43,847 bases of DNA from Lachnospiraceae bacterium (GTDB lineage Bacteria > Bacillota > Clostridia > Lachnospirales > Lachnospiraceae): the NCBI GenBank assembly GCA_017449745.1, contig JAFTFD010000052.1, forward strand, positions 1-43,847. The letters run 5' to 3'. Both the position numbers and the translations under genes were made by a program. Shown here in pieces: positions 9,015 to 16,963 of the stretch; the stretch's first letter is position 1; each line of letters starts with the position of its first letter. The notes under the pieces are model-generated. The model was not told the origin of the DNA and made no database searches. It saw nothing but the letters and a program-made list of their open reading frames with translations.

Positions 9015-9518
9015 TTAGTATTCCCGGATCTCGGCTTCTTCCGCATCGAGAGCCGGGACTATTTTTCTGATGACCAGCTCGTAGCTGTACTGCGGGTTGA
9101 CGCGCACCTGTACCTTGTCGCCAGCTTTATGATGCAGCAGCGCCTTGCCGATCGGGGACTCCACACTGACAAGATTGTTCAGCGAGTCCTCGCGGATCGT
9201 AGAGACCAGCGTATAGGTCTCCTCCTCATCGTCTTCCGGAATATAGACCGTGACTGCTTTGTTGATGCCTGCCTCGTCTTCTCCGGCGGTGTCTTCGATG
9301 ACCCTTGCCGTGCGTATCATTCTCTCCAGAAAACGGATTCTGGATTCGTTCTGGTTTTTCGCGCGCTTGGCCGCATGGTACTCAAAGTTTTCGGACAGAT
9401 CGCCATGGGCTCTCGTCTCCTTGACCTCTTCCAGCAGCTGAGGCCGCAGGACCAGCTTTCTGTGGTCGATCTCCTCCTGCATCCTGTCAATATCTTTCTG
9501 TGTAAGCTGATTATTCAT
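9015..9518 (-). CDS. greA: Transcription elongation factor GreA/GreB family
   Basis: Rescues backtracked RNA polymerase by stimulating cleavage of the nascent transcript. The 167-residue protein has an N-terminal antiparallel coiled coil (about 1-80) whose tip carries the catalytic acidic pair in GDLSENFEYHAAK. A C-terminal FKBP-like domain follows (about 90-160), with SVESPIGKALLHHKAGDKVQV. The start is preceded by GGAGAG at good spacing. The leader is unusual: about 160 bases of purine-rich near-repeats, and a promoter that shares its -10 with the divergent vanW gene. Confidence 0.93.
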   Translation of the reverse strand: MNNQLTQKDIDRMQEEIDHRKLVLRPQLLEEVKETRAHGDLSENFEYHAAKRAKNQNESRIRFLERMIRTARVIEDTAGEDEAGINKAVTVYIPEDDEEETYTLVSTIREDSLNNLVSVESPIGKALLHHKAGDKVQVRVNPQYSYELVIRKIVPALDAEEAEIREY

Positions 9519-9532
9519 GATCTCTCCTTATG

Positions 9533-9636
9533 GCTTTTCGGGTCTTTTCGGTCTTTTCGGTTTTTTCGGTTTTTTCCAGTCTTTTCCGGCCTTTTCCAGC
9601 TTTTTACGGCTTTTTCCTGTTTTTTTCGGTCTTTCA
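9533..9636 (-). repeat. Purine-rich 9-11-base degenerate tandem repeat in the greA leader
   Basis: About eleven consecutive units that read (C/T)CGGAAAAG or CCGAAAAGA on the minus (message) strand, with the plus strand correspondingly T-rich. The array ends two codons before the greA Shine-Dalgarno. One frame stays open through the whole array, reading a Lys/Arg/Pro-rich string that ends in a TAA overlapping the TAAGGAG of greA. That frame has no canonical start codon. Confidence 0.7.
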
Positions 9637-9661
9637 GAACAAGATGACTGCCTCGCCGCGC

Positions 9662-9689
9662 TTGTTTTTTTACCCGAATATAATATAAT
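9662..9689 (+). promoter_or_regulatory. vanW-gene promoter
   Basis: TTGTTT (9662-9667), 16-base spacer, TATAAT (9684-9689), with a second TATAAT at 9679-9684. Predicted start near 9696, then GGAGG at 9701-9705 and ATG at 9715. Confidence 0.6.
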
Positions 9690-9713
9690 AAAAGTTTAAT
9701 GGAGGCTTGTCAA
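9685..9713 (-). promoter_or_regulatory. greA promoter, overlapping the vanW promoter
   Basis: On the minus strand TTGACA (9713-9708), exact 17-base spacer, TATTAT (9690-9685). Its -10 occupies the same DNA as the plus-strand TATAAT at 9684-9689, so the two promoters cannot be used at once. Confidence 0.6.
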
Positions 9714-9714
9714 A

Positions 9715-11403
9715 ATGAATCTACACAGCAGAAAAACAAAGCGGATCATTGCCGCCGTGATTGCGATTTTGCTGGTGATCGCCCTGATCCTGCCGCTGGC
9801 TCTCTCCGTGAGTGCCGCGCAGACACAGGAAAGCGGATCCCGCAGCGCTCTCACGTCAGACACCGGTTATACCGTGCGTTCAGGGATCACCCTGAATGGC
9901 ACGGATATCTCCGGCCGCAGGATCAGTGATGTGAAGGCTTCCATCGAACAGGAGCTCTCGGAAAAACAGGGCGCTGTCATCACACTGCTGGGCGCTGAGG
10001 AAGGGCAGGCAGTTACTGTCAGCGCCGGGAACCTTGGCCTTCGCTGGACCAATCCGGAAGTGATCGACCAGATCTCCGGATATGGGCGCGGCGCCAATAT
10101 CATCGCAAGATACAAAGAGCAGAAGGATATTGAAAAATACGGTGCGAACTACTACGTTGAGACGAGTTTCAACGAGGATATGATCCGCACTTTCATTGAG
10201 CGGAACTGCACCGCCTTCGACGTGAAGGGAACGGAGCCGACGCTGGTCCGTGAAAACGGTGTTTTTCATGCGACCGACGGCACGAACGGCATGATGGTCG
10301 ACGTGGATGCCTCCACCGCGGATGTCTACAGTTATCTCACCAATGAGTGGGACGGCAGGGACGCGTCGCTGGATCTTGACGTCGATATTTTTGAGCCGGC
10401 GATCACCGCTGCGGATCTCGAGAGCCGCATCGCGATCCTGGGCACCTTTACGACCAATTACGGCTCCTCCGGGCAGGAGCGCAGTGCCAATATTGCCAAC
10501 GGCTGCCGCCTGATCAACGATCACACGGTTTATCCCGGCCAGGAATTTTCCGTTCTGAAAAACATTACGCCTTTCACCGAAGAGAATGGTTACTATCTCG
10601 CCGGATCTTATCTCGGGGATGAAGTGGTAGAGAGTCTCGGCGGCGGCATCTGCCAGGTCTCGACGACTCTTTATAACGCCGTGATCCGCGCTGAGCTCAA
10701 GGTGACCGCAAGATCCAACCATTCCATGATCGTCAGCTATGTACAGCCGTCCGAGGACGCCGCCATTGCGGAATCCGCCAACATGGACTTCCGTTTCGTC
10801 AATACACTGGATTATCCGATCTATATAGAAGGAACCACCTACAACAAATCGATCACTTTTAACATTTACGGTGTGGAGACCCGTCCCGCCGGGCGCCGCG
10901 TCTCCTTTGAGAGCGAGACTCTTGAAACGATCCCCACCGAGGGCACGAGGGTCAAGACCGATCCCGCGCAGCCGGTCGGCTATGTGAAGACCGCCGCTGG
11001 TCACACCGGATACAAGGCTCAGCTCTGGAAGGTCGTCTCTGAAAACGGCGTCAGCCAGACCAGGGAGGTCTTTAACCAGAGCACCTACAATATGACGCCT
11101 ATGATCATCACCGTCGGCACGGCAGGGACCGTCACGCCGGAGCTGCAGGAGGCGATCGAATCCAAGGAAGCCAGCAGGATCCAGACCGCCGCCGCCAATG
11201 CCAAGCTCCGCATGGATGAAGCTGCCGCCGCCGAGGCTGCGGCGCAGGCACAGGCCGCCCAGGAAGCTGCCCAGCAGGCGCTTCTGGAAGCACTTGCGAG
11301 CGGCGAGGGGACAGGAGCTGCCGTAGAGGCCTCCCAGAACGCCGCCGATGCGGCTGTTGAGACCCCTTCCTCTGAAGTTCTGACCGCCGAGGAGCAGCCA
11401 TGA
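9715..11403 (+). CDS. VanW family protein with peptidoglycan-binding-like N-terminal domain
   Basis: Exported envelope protein of 562 residues. It has a signal or anchor segment (about 9-35, AAVIAILLVIALILPLALSVSA), one or two peptidoglycan-binding-4/YoaR-like domains (about 60-230), and the VanW domain (about 240-380) with its hallmark LGGGICQVSTTLYNA around Cys313. An Ala/Gln/Glu-rich C-terminal tail (about 480-562) is probably extended or helical. VanW-type proteins occur beside vancomycin-resistance genes in some species, but no van genes are present here and the molecular role is unknown. Good GGAGG site 9 bases before ATG. The stop overlaps the next gene's start (ATGA), so the two are translationally coupled. 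Confidence 0.9.
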   Translation: MNLHSRKTKRIIAAVIAILLVIALILPLALSVSAAQTQESGSRSALTSDTGYTVRSGITLNGTDISGRRISDVKASIEQELSEKQGAVITLLGAEEGQAVTVSAGNLGLRWTNPEVIDQISGYGRGANIIARYKEQKDIEKYGANYYVETSFNEDMIRTFIERNCTAFDVKGTEPTLVRENGVFHATDGTNGMMVDVDASTADVYSYLTNEWDGRDASLDLDVDIFEPAITAADLESRIAILGTFTTNYGSSGQERSANIANGCRLINDHTVYPGQEFSVLKNITPFTEENGYYLAGSYLGDEVVESLGGGICQVSTTLYNAVIRAELKVTARSNHSMIVSYVQPSEDAAIAESANMDFRFVNTLDYPIYIEGTTYNKSITFNIYGVETRPAGRRVSFESETLETIPTEGTRVKTDPAQPVGYVKTAAGHTGYKAQLWKVVSENGVSQTREVFNQSTYNMTPMIITVGTAGTVTPELQEAIESKEASRIQTAAANAKLRMDEAAAAEAAAQAQAAQEAAQQALLEALASGEGTGAAVEASQNAADAAVETPSSEVLTAEEQP

Positions 11404-12386
11404 TCTTAAGAAACGGCACTCTCAAAGCTTCCGTTCTGGACCGCTCCGTATATAAAAGATTGGGAAATATCCGCAGACAGCAGTCCCCTGATACGGGAAC
11501 CGTTTCGGGGACGGGGATCGCCATGGCATCCTCTGCCTGCACGTTAAAAACGCAGTACGCCGCCTTACTGTCCGTCCTGCACTCTGTCAACAGCCTGGCC
11601 GCACAGGGAGCCGTTCCGGAACAGATCGAGACAACGGTACTGCTGCCGGAAGGTACACAGGAACAGCTCCTGCGTGATCTCGAGGACCAGATCCGCGAGG
11701 CTGCTCTCATGACCGGGGTCCTTGTCAGCGGAGGACATACAGAGGTCACGACCGCTCTCAACAGCCCCATCGTCAGCGTTGTTTGCAGCGGGCATTACCG
11801 CAATATCCCCGGCTCTCCTGACCTGGCGCTTTCCTCTACTTCCAAAAATGCAGCCGGCATGGACATCGTGATCACAAAGTGGATCGGCATGGAAGGCACC
11901 TGGCTCCTCTCGGAGGAAAAACAGCAGGAGCTCCTTGGCAGATTCCCGGCGCGTTTTTTGTACCGCGCGAAGGCAATGCGGGATCAGCTCTCTGTTGTCC
12001 GGGACGCCGAGATCGCCTTTCGATCTTCCCCCGATCCCGTTATGATAAGTGCCGGTACAGGCGGTATTTACGCTGCTCTCTGGCAGCTGTGCAGCAGGCT
12101 GCACGCTGGTTTTGAGATCGACATACACTCGATCCCTGTTCTGCAGGAGACGATCGAGATCACCGATCATTTTGAACTGGATCCCTATGAGACCGGATCC
12201 CTTGGTTCTCTCGTCATTGCCGCACGCGGCGGGGCCTGCCTTGTCGAAGCCCTTCAGGATGCCGGCATTCATGCAGCTATAGCCGGCAGGCTGATTTCCG
12301 ACAGGGAAATGCGCATTGTCAACGGCGATGAGATCCGCAACCTTAATATGCCTTCCGCGGATGCCCTTGTGAAGATCCTCGGTTGA
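11400..12386 (+). CDS. AIR synthase-related (HypE/PurM-like) protein
   Basis: The 328-residue protein resembles the PurM/HypE/ThiL/SelD ATP-binding superfamily. GVLVSGGHTEVT (about 100-111) resembles the GGHTA motif, and ELDPYETGSLGSLVIAARGG (about 260-280) resembles the HypE dimer-domain segment. No hydrogenase, selenophosphate or purine genes lie nearby. HypE's C-terminal PRIC cysteine tail is absent (it ends ALVKILG), so this is not a hydrogenase maturation factor. Function unknown; ATP-dependent activation of a small molecule is possible. It overlaps vanW by 4 bases, so its synthesis is tied to an envelope protein. Confidence 0.8.
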   Translation: MILRNGTLKASVLDRSVYKRLGNIRRQQSPDTGTVSGTGIAMASSACTLKTQYAALLSVLHSVNSLAAQGAVPEQIETTVLLPEGTQEQLLRDLEDQIREAALMTGVLVSGGHTEVTTALNSPIVSVVCSGHYRNIPGSPDLALSSTSKNAAGMDIVITKWIGMEGTWLLSEEKQQELLGRFPARFLYRAKAMRDQLSVVRDAEIAFRSSPDPVMISAGTGGIYAALWQLCSRLHAGFEIDIHSIPVLQETIEITDHFELDPYETGSLGSLVIAARGGACLVEALQDAGIHAAIAGRLISDREMRIVNGDEIRNLNMPSADALVKILG

Positions 12387-12417
12387 CAGATAAAAAAACT
12401 ATTTCGATGGAGGCAAA

Positions 12418-12909
12418 ATGAACACCTTAAAAGAACGTATCCTTACGATCATTGAGAAAAACAGCCGCATGGATATCAGCGAACTGGCCATAGTTCTTGG
12501 CACGGAAGAGATCGAGATCGTCAACGCATTACAGGAAATGCAGGATGAGGGGATCATCTGCGGCTATCACACGATGATCAACTGGGACAAGACCGGTATC
12601 GAAAAGGTAACCGCGCTGATCGAAGTGCGCGTTACGCCCCAGCGCGGCCAGGGCTTTGACTCCATTGCCGAGCGCATTTACAAATATCCGGAAGTCAACA
12701 CAGTCTACCTCATGAGCGGAGGATATGACCTGATGGTCATTCTGGAGGGCAAGACCCTGAGAGAGGTGGCCGGGTTTGTGACAAACAAGCTGTCAACGCT
12801 TGAGACCGTGATCGGCACGACGACCCACTTTATCCTGAAAAAATACAAGGATCACGGCACGATCATGGCTAAAAAATCTGAAGACCAGAGGGAGATCGTC
12901 ACACCATGA
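12418..12909 (+). CDS. Lrp/AsnC family transcriptional regulator
   Basis: The 163-residue regulator has an N-terminal helix-turn-helix (about 1-55, with ILTIIEKNSRMDISELAIVLG) and a C-terminal RAM ligand-binding domain (about 70-145, with VNTVYLMSGGYDLMVILEGK). Members sense amino acids and often control the neighbouring metabolic gene. Here the stop overlaps the start of an aminotransferase by 4 bases (ATGA), so the regulator and enzyme are coupled and probably share an amino-acid effector. Good GGAGG site before ATG. Confidence 0.92.
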   Translation: MNTLKERILTIIEKNSRMDISELAIVLGTEEIEIVNALQEMQDEGIICGYHTMINWDKTGIEKVTALIEVRVTPQRGQGFDSIAERIYKYPEVNTVYLMSGGYDLMVILEGKTLREVAGFVTNKLSTLETVIGTTTHFILKKYKDHGTIMAKKSEDQREIVTP

Positions 12910-14093
12910 GAGAAGATCTGTTATCTGCAAAAACCGTAGGCATCAAGCCCTCCGGGATCCGCAAATTCTTTGACATCGTCGCGGAAATGAAGGACGCTAT
13001 TTCGCTCGGTGTCGGAGAACCGGATTTTGATACTCCCTGGCATATCCGCGACGAGGGTATCTATTCCCTGGAACAGGGCCGCACCTTCTATACCTCCAAC
13101 TCAGGCCTCAAAGAGCTGAAGATGGAGATCGCTGCCTATATGCAGCGCACGCTTGGCGTCCAGTACCACTACAATAACGAGATCTTCATCACGGTCGGCG
13201 GTTCCGAAGCCATCGACCTGATGATGCGCGCCCTCGTCAATCCCGGCGACGAAGTCCTGATCCCCCAGCCCTCCTATGTCTCTTATGAGCCCTGCGCGGT
13301 GCTGGCCGGGGCAACGCCTGTCATCATCAACTTAAAGGAAGAGAACCGCTTCCGCCTCACCGCCAGGGAACTGGAGGAGGCGATCACGGACAAGACCAAG
13401 ATCCTGGTCCTTCCCTTCCCGAACAATCCGACCGGCGCCATCATGGAAAAAGAGGATCTGGAGGCTCTCGCCCCCATCATTGAAAAACATGACCTCTATG
13501 TGCTCTCCGATGAGATCTACAGCGAGCTCACGTATACGGATGAGAACGCGGACAACGTTCATGTCTCCATTGCTTCCCTCCCGGGAATGAAGGAGCGCAC
13601 GATCGTCGTCAATGGATTCTCCAAGGCGTTTGCCATGACCGGCTGGCGTCTCGGGTATGCCTGCGGTCCCTCTTTGATCATCCAGCAGATGATCAAGATC
13701 CACCAGTACTGCATCATGTGCGCTCCGACGACCAGCCAGTATGCGGCGGTCGAGGCGCTCCGCAACGGCGCGGAAGACGTGCGGATGATGCGTGAGTCCT
13801 ATAACGAGCGCCGCCGCTTTGTCCTGCATATGCTCAAGGAAATGGACCTGCCCTGTTTTGAGCCTCAGGGAGCCTTCTATGTATTCCCCTGCATCAAGGA
13901 ATTTGGTATGAGCAGCGATGAATTCGCAGAACAGCTCCTGCGTGAGGAAAAGGTCGCGATCGTCCCCGGAACTGCGTTCGGTGACTGCGGAGAGGGATAC
14001 CTGCGTATCTCCTACGCGTATTCTATCGACAACTTAAGAAAGGCGCTGGTGCGTCTGCAGAGCTTTGTCAACCGCCTTCGCAGCAGTAAATAA
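12906..14093 (+). CDS. PLP-dependent class I/II aminotransferase
   Basis: Cytoplasmic fold-type I aminotransferase of 395 residues, near Aro8/AspB/PatA-type enzymes. The Schiff-base lysine is Lys240 in NGFSKAFAMTGWRLGY. Also seen are the PLP-binding PFPNNPTGA, the Asp/Tyr pair in VLSDEIYSEL, and the C-terminal substrate Arg in EGYLRISYA. The substrate cannot be fixed from sequence; aspartate, aromatic or branched-chain amino acids are all possible. The coupled Lrp regulator supports an amino-acid role. Its last 26 bases overlap the 3' end of the convergent pullulanase gene. Confidence 0.92.
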   Translation: MREDLLSAKTVGIKPSGIRKFFDIVAEMKDAISLGVGEPDFDTPWHIRDEGIYSLEQGRTFYTSNSGLKELKMEIAAYMQRTLGVQYHYNNEIFITVGGSEAIDLMMRALVNPGDEVLIPQPSYVSYEPCAVLAGATPVIINLKEENRFRLTARELEEAITDKTKILVLPFPNNPTGAIMEKEDLEALAPIIEKHDLYVLSDEIYSELTYTDENADNVHVSIASLPGMKERTIVVNGFSKAFAMTGWRLGYACGPSLIIQQMIKIHQYCIMCAPTTSQYAAVEALRNGAEDVRMMRESYNERRRFVLHMLKEMDLPCFEPQGAFYVFPCIKEFGMSSDEFAEQLLREEKVAIVPGTAFGDCGEGYLRISYAYSIDNLRKALVRLQSFVNRLRSSK

Positions 14094-16053
14094 TACGTCC
14101 TAAAACACATGCTCCGACAGGAGCTGCGCTTACTGATCCGCTTGCCGTTTCAGGCATCTCCTGTTTCCACAAAAACGAATTCTTATCATCCGCCAGGATC
14201 TCCCACTCACCATCAGGAAGGTTCCGGCGGATCTTTTTATGCGTGCTGTTGTAAATGACCAGAAGCTCAGGCCATCTTTCTGAAGGACTGTTGTCAACGG
14301 TAAACATGACTACGCCTGCCGCTGCTTCCAGAATATGAATTCGTTTGCAGGCCTCCCCGGTGGGATCATAGAGCCCGGGCAGATGCTTCCGCAGCCCGAT
14401 CAATCCGCGGTAGTAGTCCACGGTATCCCGGTTTCTCTCAGGCAGCGCCCAGTCGATCCTGTTGATCTCTACCGGCGCATCATAAGAGTTGTCCAGCCCC
14501 TTCTTGGTCCTTAAAAATTCCTCTCCGGAAAGTAAGAAAGGGATCCCCTGGCAGGTCATGCAGATCGCCGCAGCCAGGCGGTTCTGGCGAAGACGCAGCT
14601 TACTATCCGGCGTCGTGATCGTAAGCTTATCCCACAGGGTGTGGTTATCATGCGCGGAGACGTAAGTGATCGCCTGCGACGCCGCCTTCAACTCACATGA
14701 CAGTGCTTCCAGGGAATCTTTGGAATCTATAGAATCTTTGGAATCCATGGAATCTATATACCTGCCTGCCGCAGCGCCCTTTGCGATCCGCTCTTCCAGG
14801 CCTTTGCCGCCATTCACAAATCCGCCGCTTTTTGCATTAAATACACTTCCCTTGACCGCATCACGGATGTCACCGTTGAACAGACCGATCCCACGGTCGA
14901 CAGCTGCGAAATTGCTTCGGTCCGCAAGGAGCGTATTCTTTCCTTCCACGGCTGTCATTCCCGCCGCCCAGGGTTCCCCGTACAGGATCTTCTCTCCTGC
15001 TCCGAACCTCTCATCCAGCGCTGCGCGGATCCTGTTCATGACCCGGACATCTATCAGCCCCATCAGATCGAACCTGAAGCCGTCGATATGATATTCCTCA
15101 GCCCAATAGATGACGGAATCCAGAATATATTTCGCGCACATCGGCCTCTCGGATGCCGTGTCGTTTCCGCACCCTGACCCGTTGGAGAGCTCCCCTTTTT
15201 CATTTGTCCTGTAAAAATACCAGGGCGCTGTCTGCTGCAGCGCTGTGTCCAGGCTGTAGGTGTGGTTATAGACGACGTCCATGACCACTCGCAGTCCGCA
15301 TCTGTGAAGAGCGCGGATCATCTCCTTGCACTCCCTCACGCGCACCTCTCCGCGATGGGCATCCGTGGCATAGGATCCCTCGGGAATATTGTAATTTACA
15401 GGGTCATAGCCCCAGTTGAACTGCTCCCTGCTGCCGGTTTCATCGACCGATCCGAAATCATAGATCGGCATGAGCTGCACGTGGGTGACGCCCAGTTCTT
15501 TCAGATACTGCATGCCTTTGCTGCCGGAATCGGTAAAAGCGAGGTATTTTCCCCTTAAAGGTTCTGAAAATCCCCCCGCCGGGTCCCAGGAGAATTCCTT
15601 TACGTGCATCTCATAGATGACCGGTGCCGCCGGCTGCCCGGGCGCGCGGTCCTCTTCCCAGCCCTCAGGATCTGTCTTTACAAGATCAACGAACATATCC
15701 CTCACGCTGTTGGCTCCGCAGGCTCTGGCATAAGGATCTCCGGCCTGCTGCTCTCTGCCGTCTGTTAAGACGGTAAGATCATAGTAAACTCCGTGCAGGC
15801 ATTCCGGCGTGCTGAAAGTCCAGGTGCCATTCACGCCCTTCGCCATATCTATAACTTCGAAAGGTTCTCCTGCGGCATCCGTGTGGTACAGGTTCAGCCG
15901 GACACTTTCCGCCACGGGGCTCCACAGGACCAGAGAGGTCCCGGCAGCAGTACAAACGGGCCCTAAAGGCCCGTTGTACATGTACTGTTCATGAAATTTC
16001 TTTTGTTTGTACAGCTTCCTGTACTTCTTTGCTGTTTCCGGTTCAGGTTTCAT
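14068..16053 (-). CDS. pulA: Type I pullulanase (GH13, CBM48)
   Basis: Debranching enzyme that hydrolyses alpha-1,6 links in pullulan, glycogen or branched maltodextrins. The 661-residue protein has a CBM48 domain (about 20-115), the type I pullulanase signature FNWGYDPVNYN, and a GH13 barrel with nucleophile Asp329 (FRFDLMG), acid Glu360 (YGEPW) and Asp469 (SAHDNHTLWD). There is no signal peptide, so it is intracellular and acts on imported maltodextrins. An inserted loop (about residues 430-450) is an IDSKDS/MDSKDS repeat made by a GGAATCT microsatellite. It lies 34 bases after malG and is the last gene of the mal operon. Confidence 0.95.
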   Translation of the reverse strand: MKPEPETAKKYRKLYKQKKFHEQYMYNGPLGPVCTAAGTSLVLWSPVAESVRLNLYHTDAAGEPFEVIDMAKGVNGTWTFSTPECLHGVYYDLTVLTDGREQQAGDPYARACGANSVRDMFVDLVKTDPEGWEEDRAPGQPAAPVIYEMHVKEFSWDPAGGFSEPLRGKYLAFTDSGSKGMQYLKELGVTHVQLMPIYDFGSVDETGSREQFNWGYDPVNYNIPEGSYATDAHRGEVRVRECKEMIRALHRCGLRVVMDVVYNHTYSLDTALQQTAPWYFYRTNEKGELSNGSGCGNDTASERPMCAKYILDSVIYWAEEYHIDGFRFDLMGLIDVRVMNRIRAALDERFGAGEKILYGEPWAAGMTAVEGKNTLLADRSNFAAVDRGIGLFNGDIRDAVKGSVFNAKSGGFVNGGKGLEERIAKGAAAGRYIDSMDSKDSIDSKDSLEALSCELKAASQAITYVSAHDNHTLWDKLTITTPDSKLRLRQNRLAAAICMTCQGIPFLLSGEEFLRTKKGLDNSYDAPVEINRIDWALPERNRDTVDYYRGLIGLRKHLPGLYDPTGEACKRIHILEAAAGVVMFTVDNSPSERWPELLVIYNSTHKKIRRNLPDGEWEILADDKNSFLWKQEMPETASGSVSAAPVGACVLGRIIYCCEGG

Positions 16054-16087
16054 ATCCCTTTATCCCTTCACGGCACGACCTTTGCCA

Positions 16088-16963
16088 TTATCCCTTCACA
16101 GCACCGCCGGTGACGCCTTCCACGTAGTACTTCTGCAGGCACATGAACAGGATCGTGACAGGGATCGCGACCAGGATACCGCCCGCGCAGAATCTGGTGA
16201 AATATCCCTGATAGTCATTTGTCCAGACCCATCTGGTCATACCGACAGCCACGTTGTAGCTCTTGTCATTTCCGAAGGCCACATAGGATGCAAAGATGTA
16301 ATCGCACCAGGGAGCCATGAAGGCTACCAGTGCCGTATAGATGATGATCGGCTTGGAGAGCGGAATGATCATCTGCACCATGATCTGCGCTCTCGTCGCG
16401 CCATCGATCCTGGCGGCCTCATCCAGGGCCTTCGGCATGGTGTCAAAATAGCCCTTGCATACATAGTAGCCCATGCCGCAGCTGGCCACAGAGACCAGGA
16501 TCAATCCGGGAACCGCGCCAGCCTGTGTCAGGCCGAACTGTTTCAGCAGGAAGTACAGGCAGATCATCGTCAGGAACCCGGGGAACATGCCCAGGACCAG
16601 CCAGAACCGCATCAGGAAAGTTCTCCCCGTAAAGCGCATTCTGGAGAGCGCATAGCTCACGCACAGCACGATCAGGGTCTGCAGCACAGCGACAAAGCTG
16701 GCGATGATGACCGTATTTTTGTACCACTGCAGGAAGTTCGTCTGATTGGAGAGGACGAACCGGTAGTTATCGAGCGAAAACTGCTTGGGAATGATGTAGT
16801 TGACCATTCCGCCGTACTCCGTGGCATAGGAGCGGAAGCTCTGCATGACCAGGCCGAAGAACGGGAACAGCCAGATGATACTGATCAGGATCAGAATGAT
16901 GTAGGAGACTGCATTCCCGATCGCTCTTTTTTTCGACATGGAAGCGTATTCTTTCTCTTTCAT
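16088..16963 (-). CDS. malG: Maltose/maltodextrin ABC permease MalG-like
   Basis: The 291-residue inner-membrane permease has six predicted membrane helices (first about 14-35). The EAA loop that contacts the ATPase is KALDEAARIDGATRAQIMVQMIIPL. The C-terminal GVTGGAVKG is typical of MalG. Its ATG overlaps the malF stop (TAATG), so the two are translationally coupled. No ATPase is encoded in this operon. The substrate is inferred from the pullulanase and MalE neighbours. Confidence 0.92.
   Translation of the reverse strand: MKEKEYASMSKKRAIGNAVSYIILILISIIWLFPFFGLVMQSFRSYATEYGGMVNYIIPKQFSLDNYRFVLSNQTNFLQWYKNTVIIASFVAVLQTLIVLCVSYALSRMRFTGRTFLMRFWLVLGMFPGFLTMICLYFLLKQFGLTQAGAVPGLILVSVASCGMGYYVCKGYFDTMPKALDEAARIDGATRAQIMVQMIIPLSKPIIIYTALVAFMAPWCDYIFASYVAFGNDKSYNVAVGMTRWVWTNDYQGYFTRFCAGGILVAIPVTILFMCLQKYYVEGVTGGAVKG

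Noticed and set aside
9533-9636. Possible CRISPR-like array before greA
   Set aside because: The units are 9-11 bases, contiguous and degenerate, with no spacers and no cas genes.
8913-9647. 244-codon open frame opposite greA
   Set aside because: Antisense to a certain gene. Its Phe-rich C-terminal part is just the T-rich strand of the greA leader repeat.
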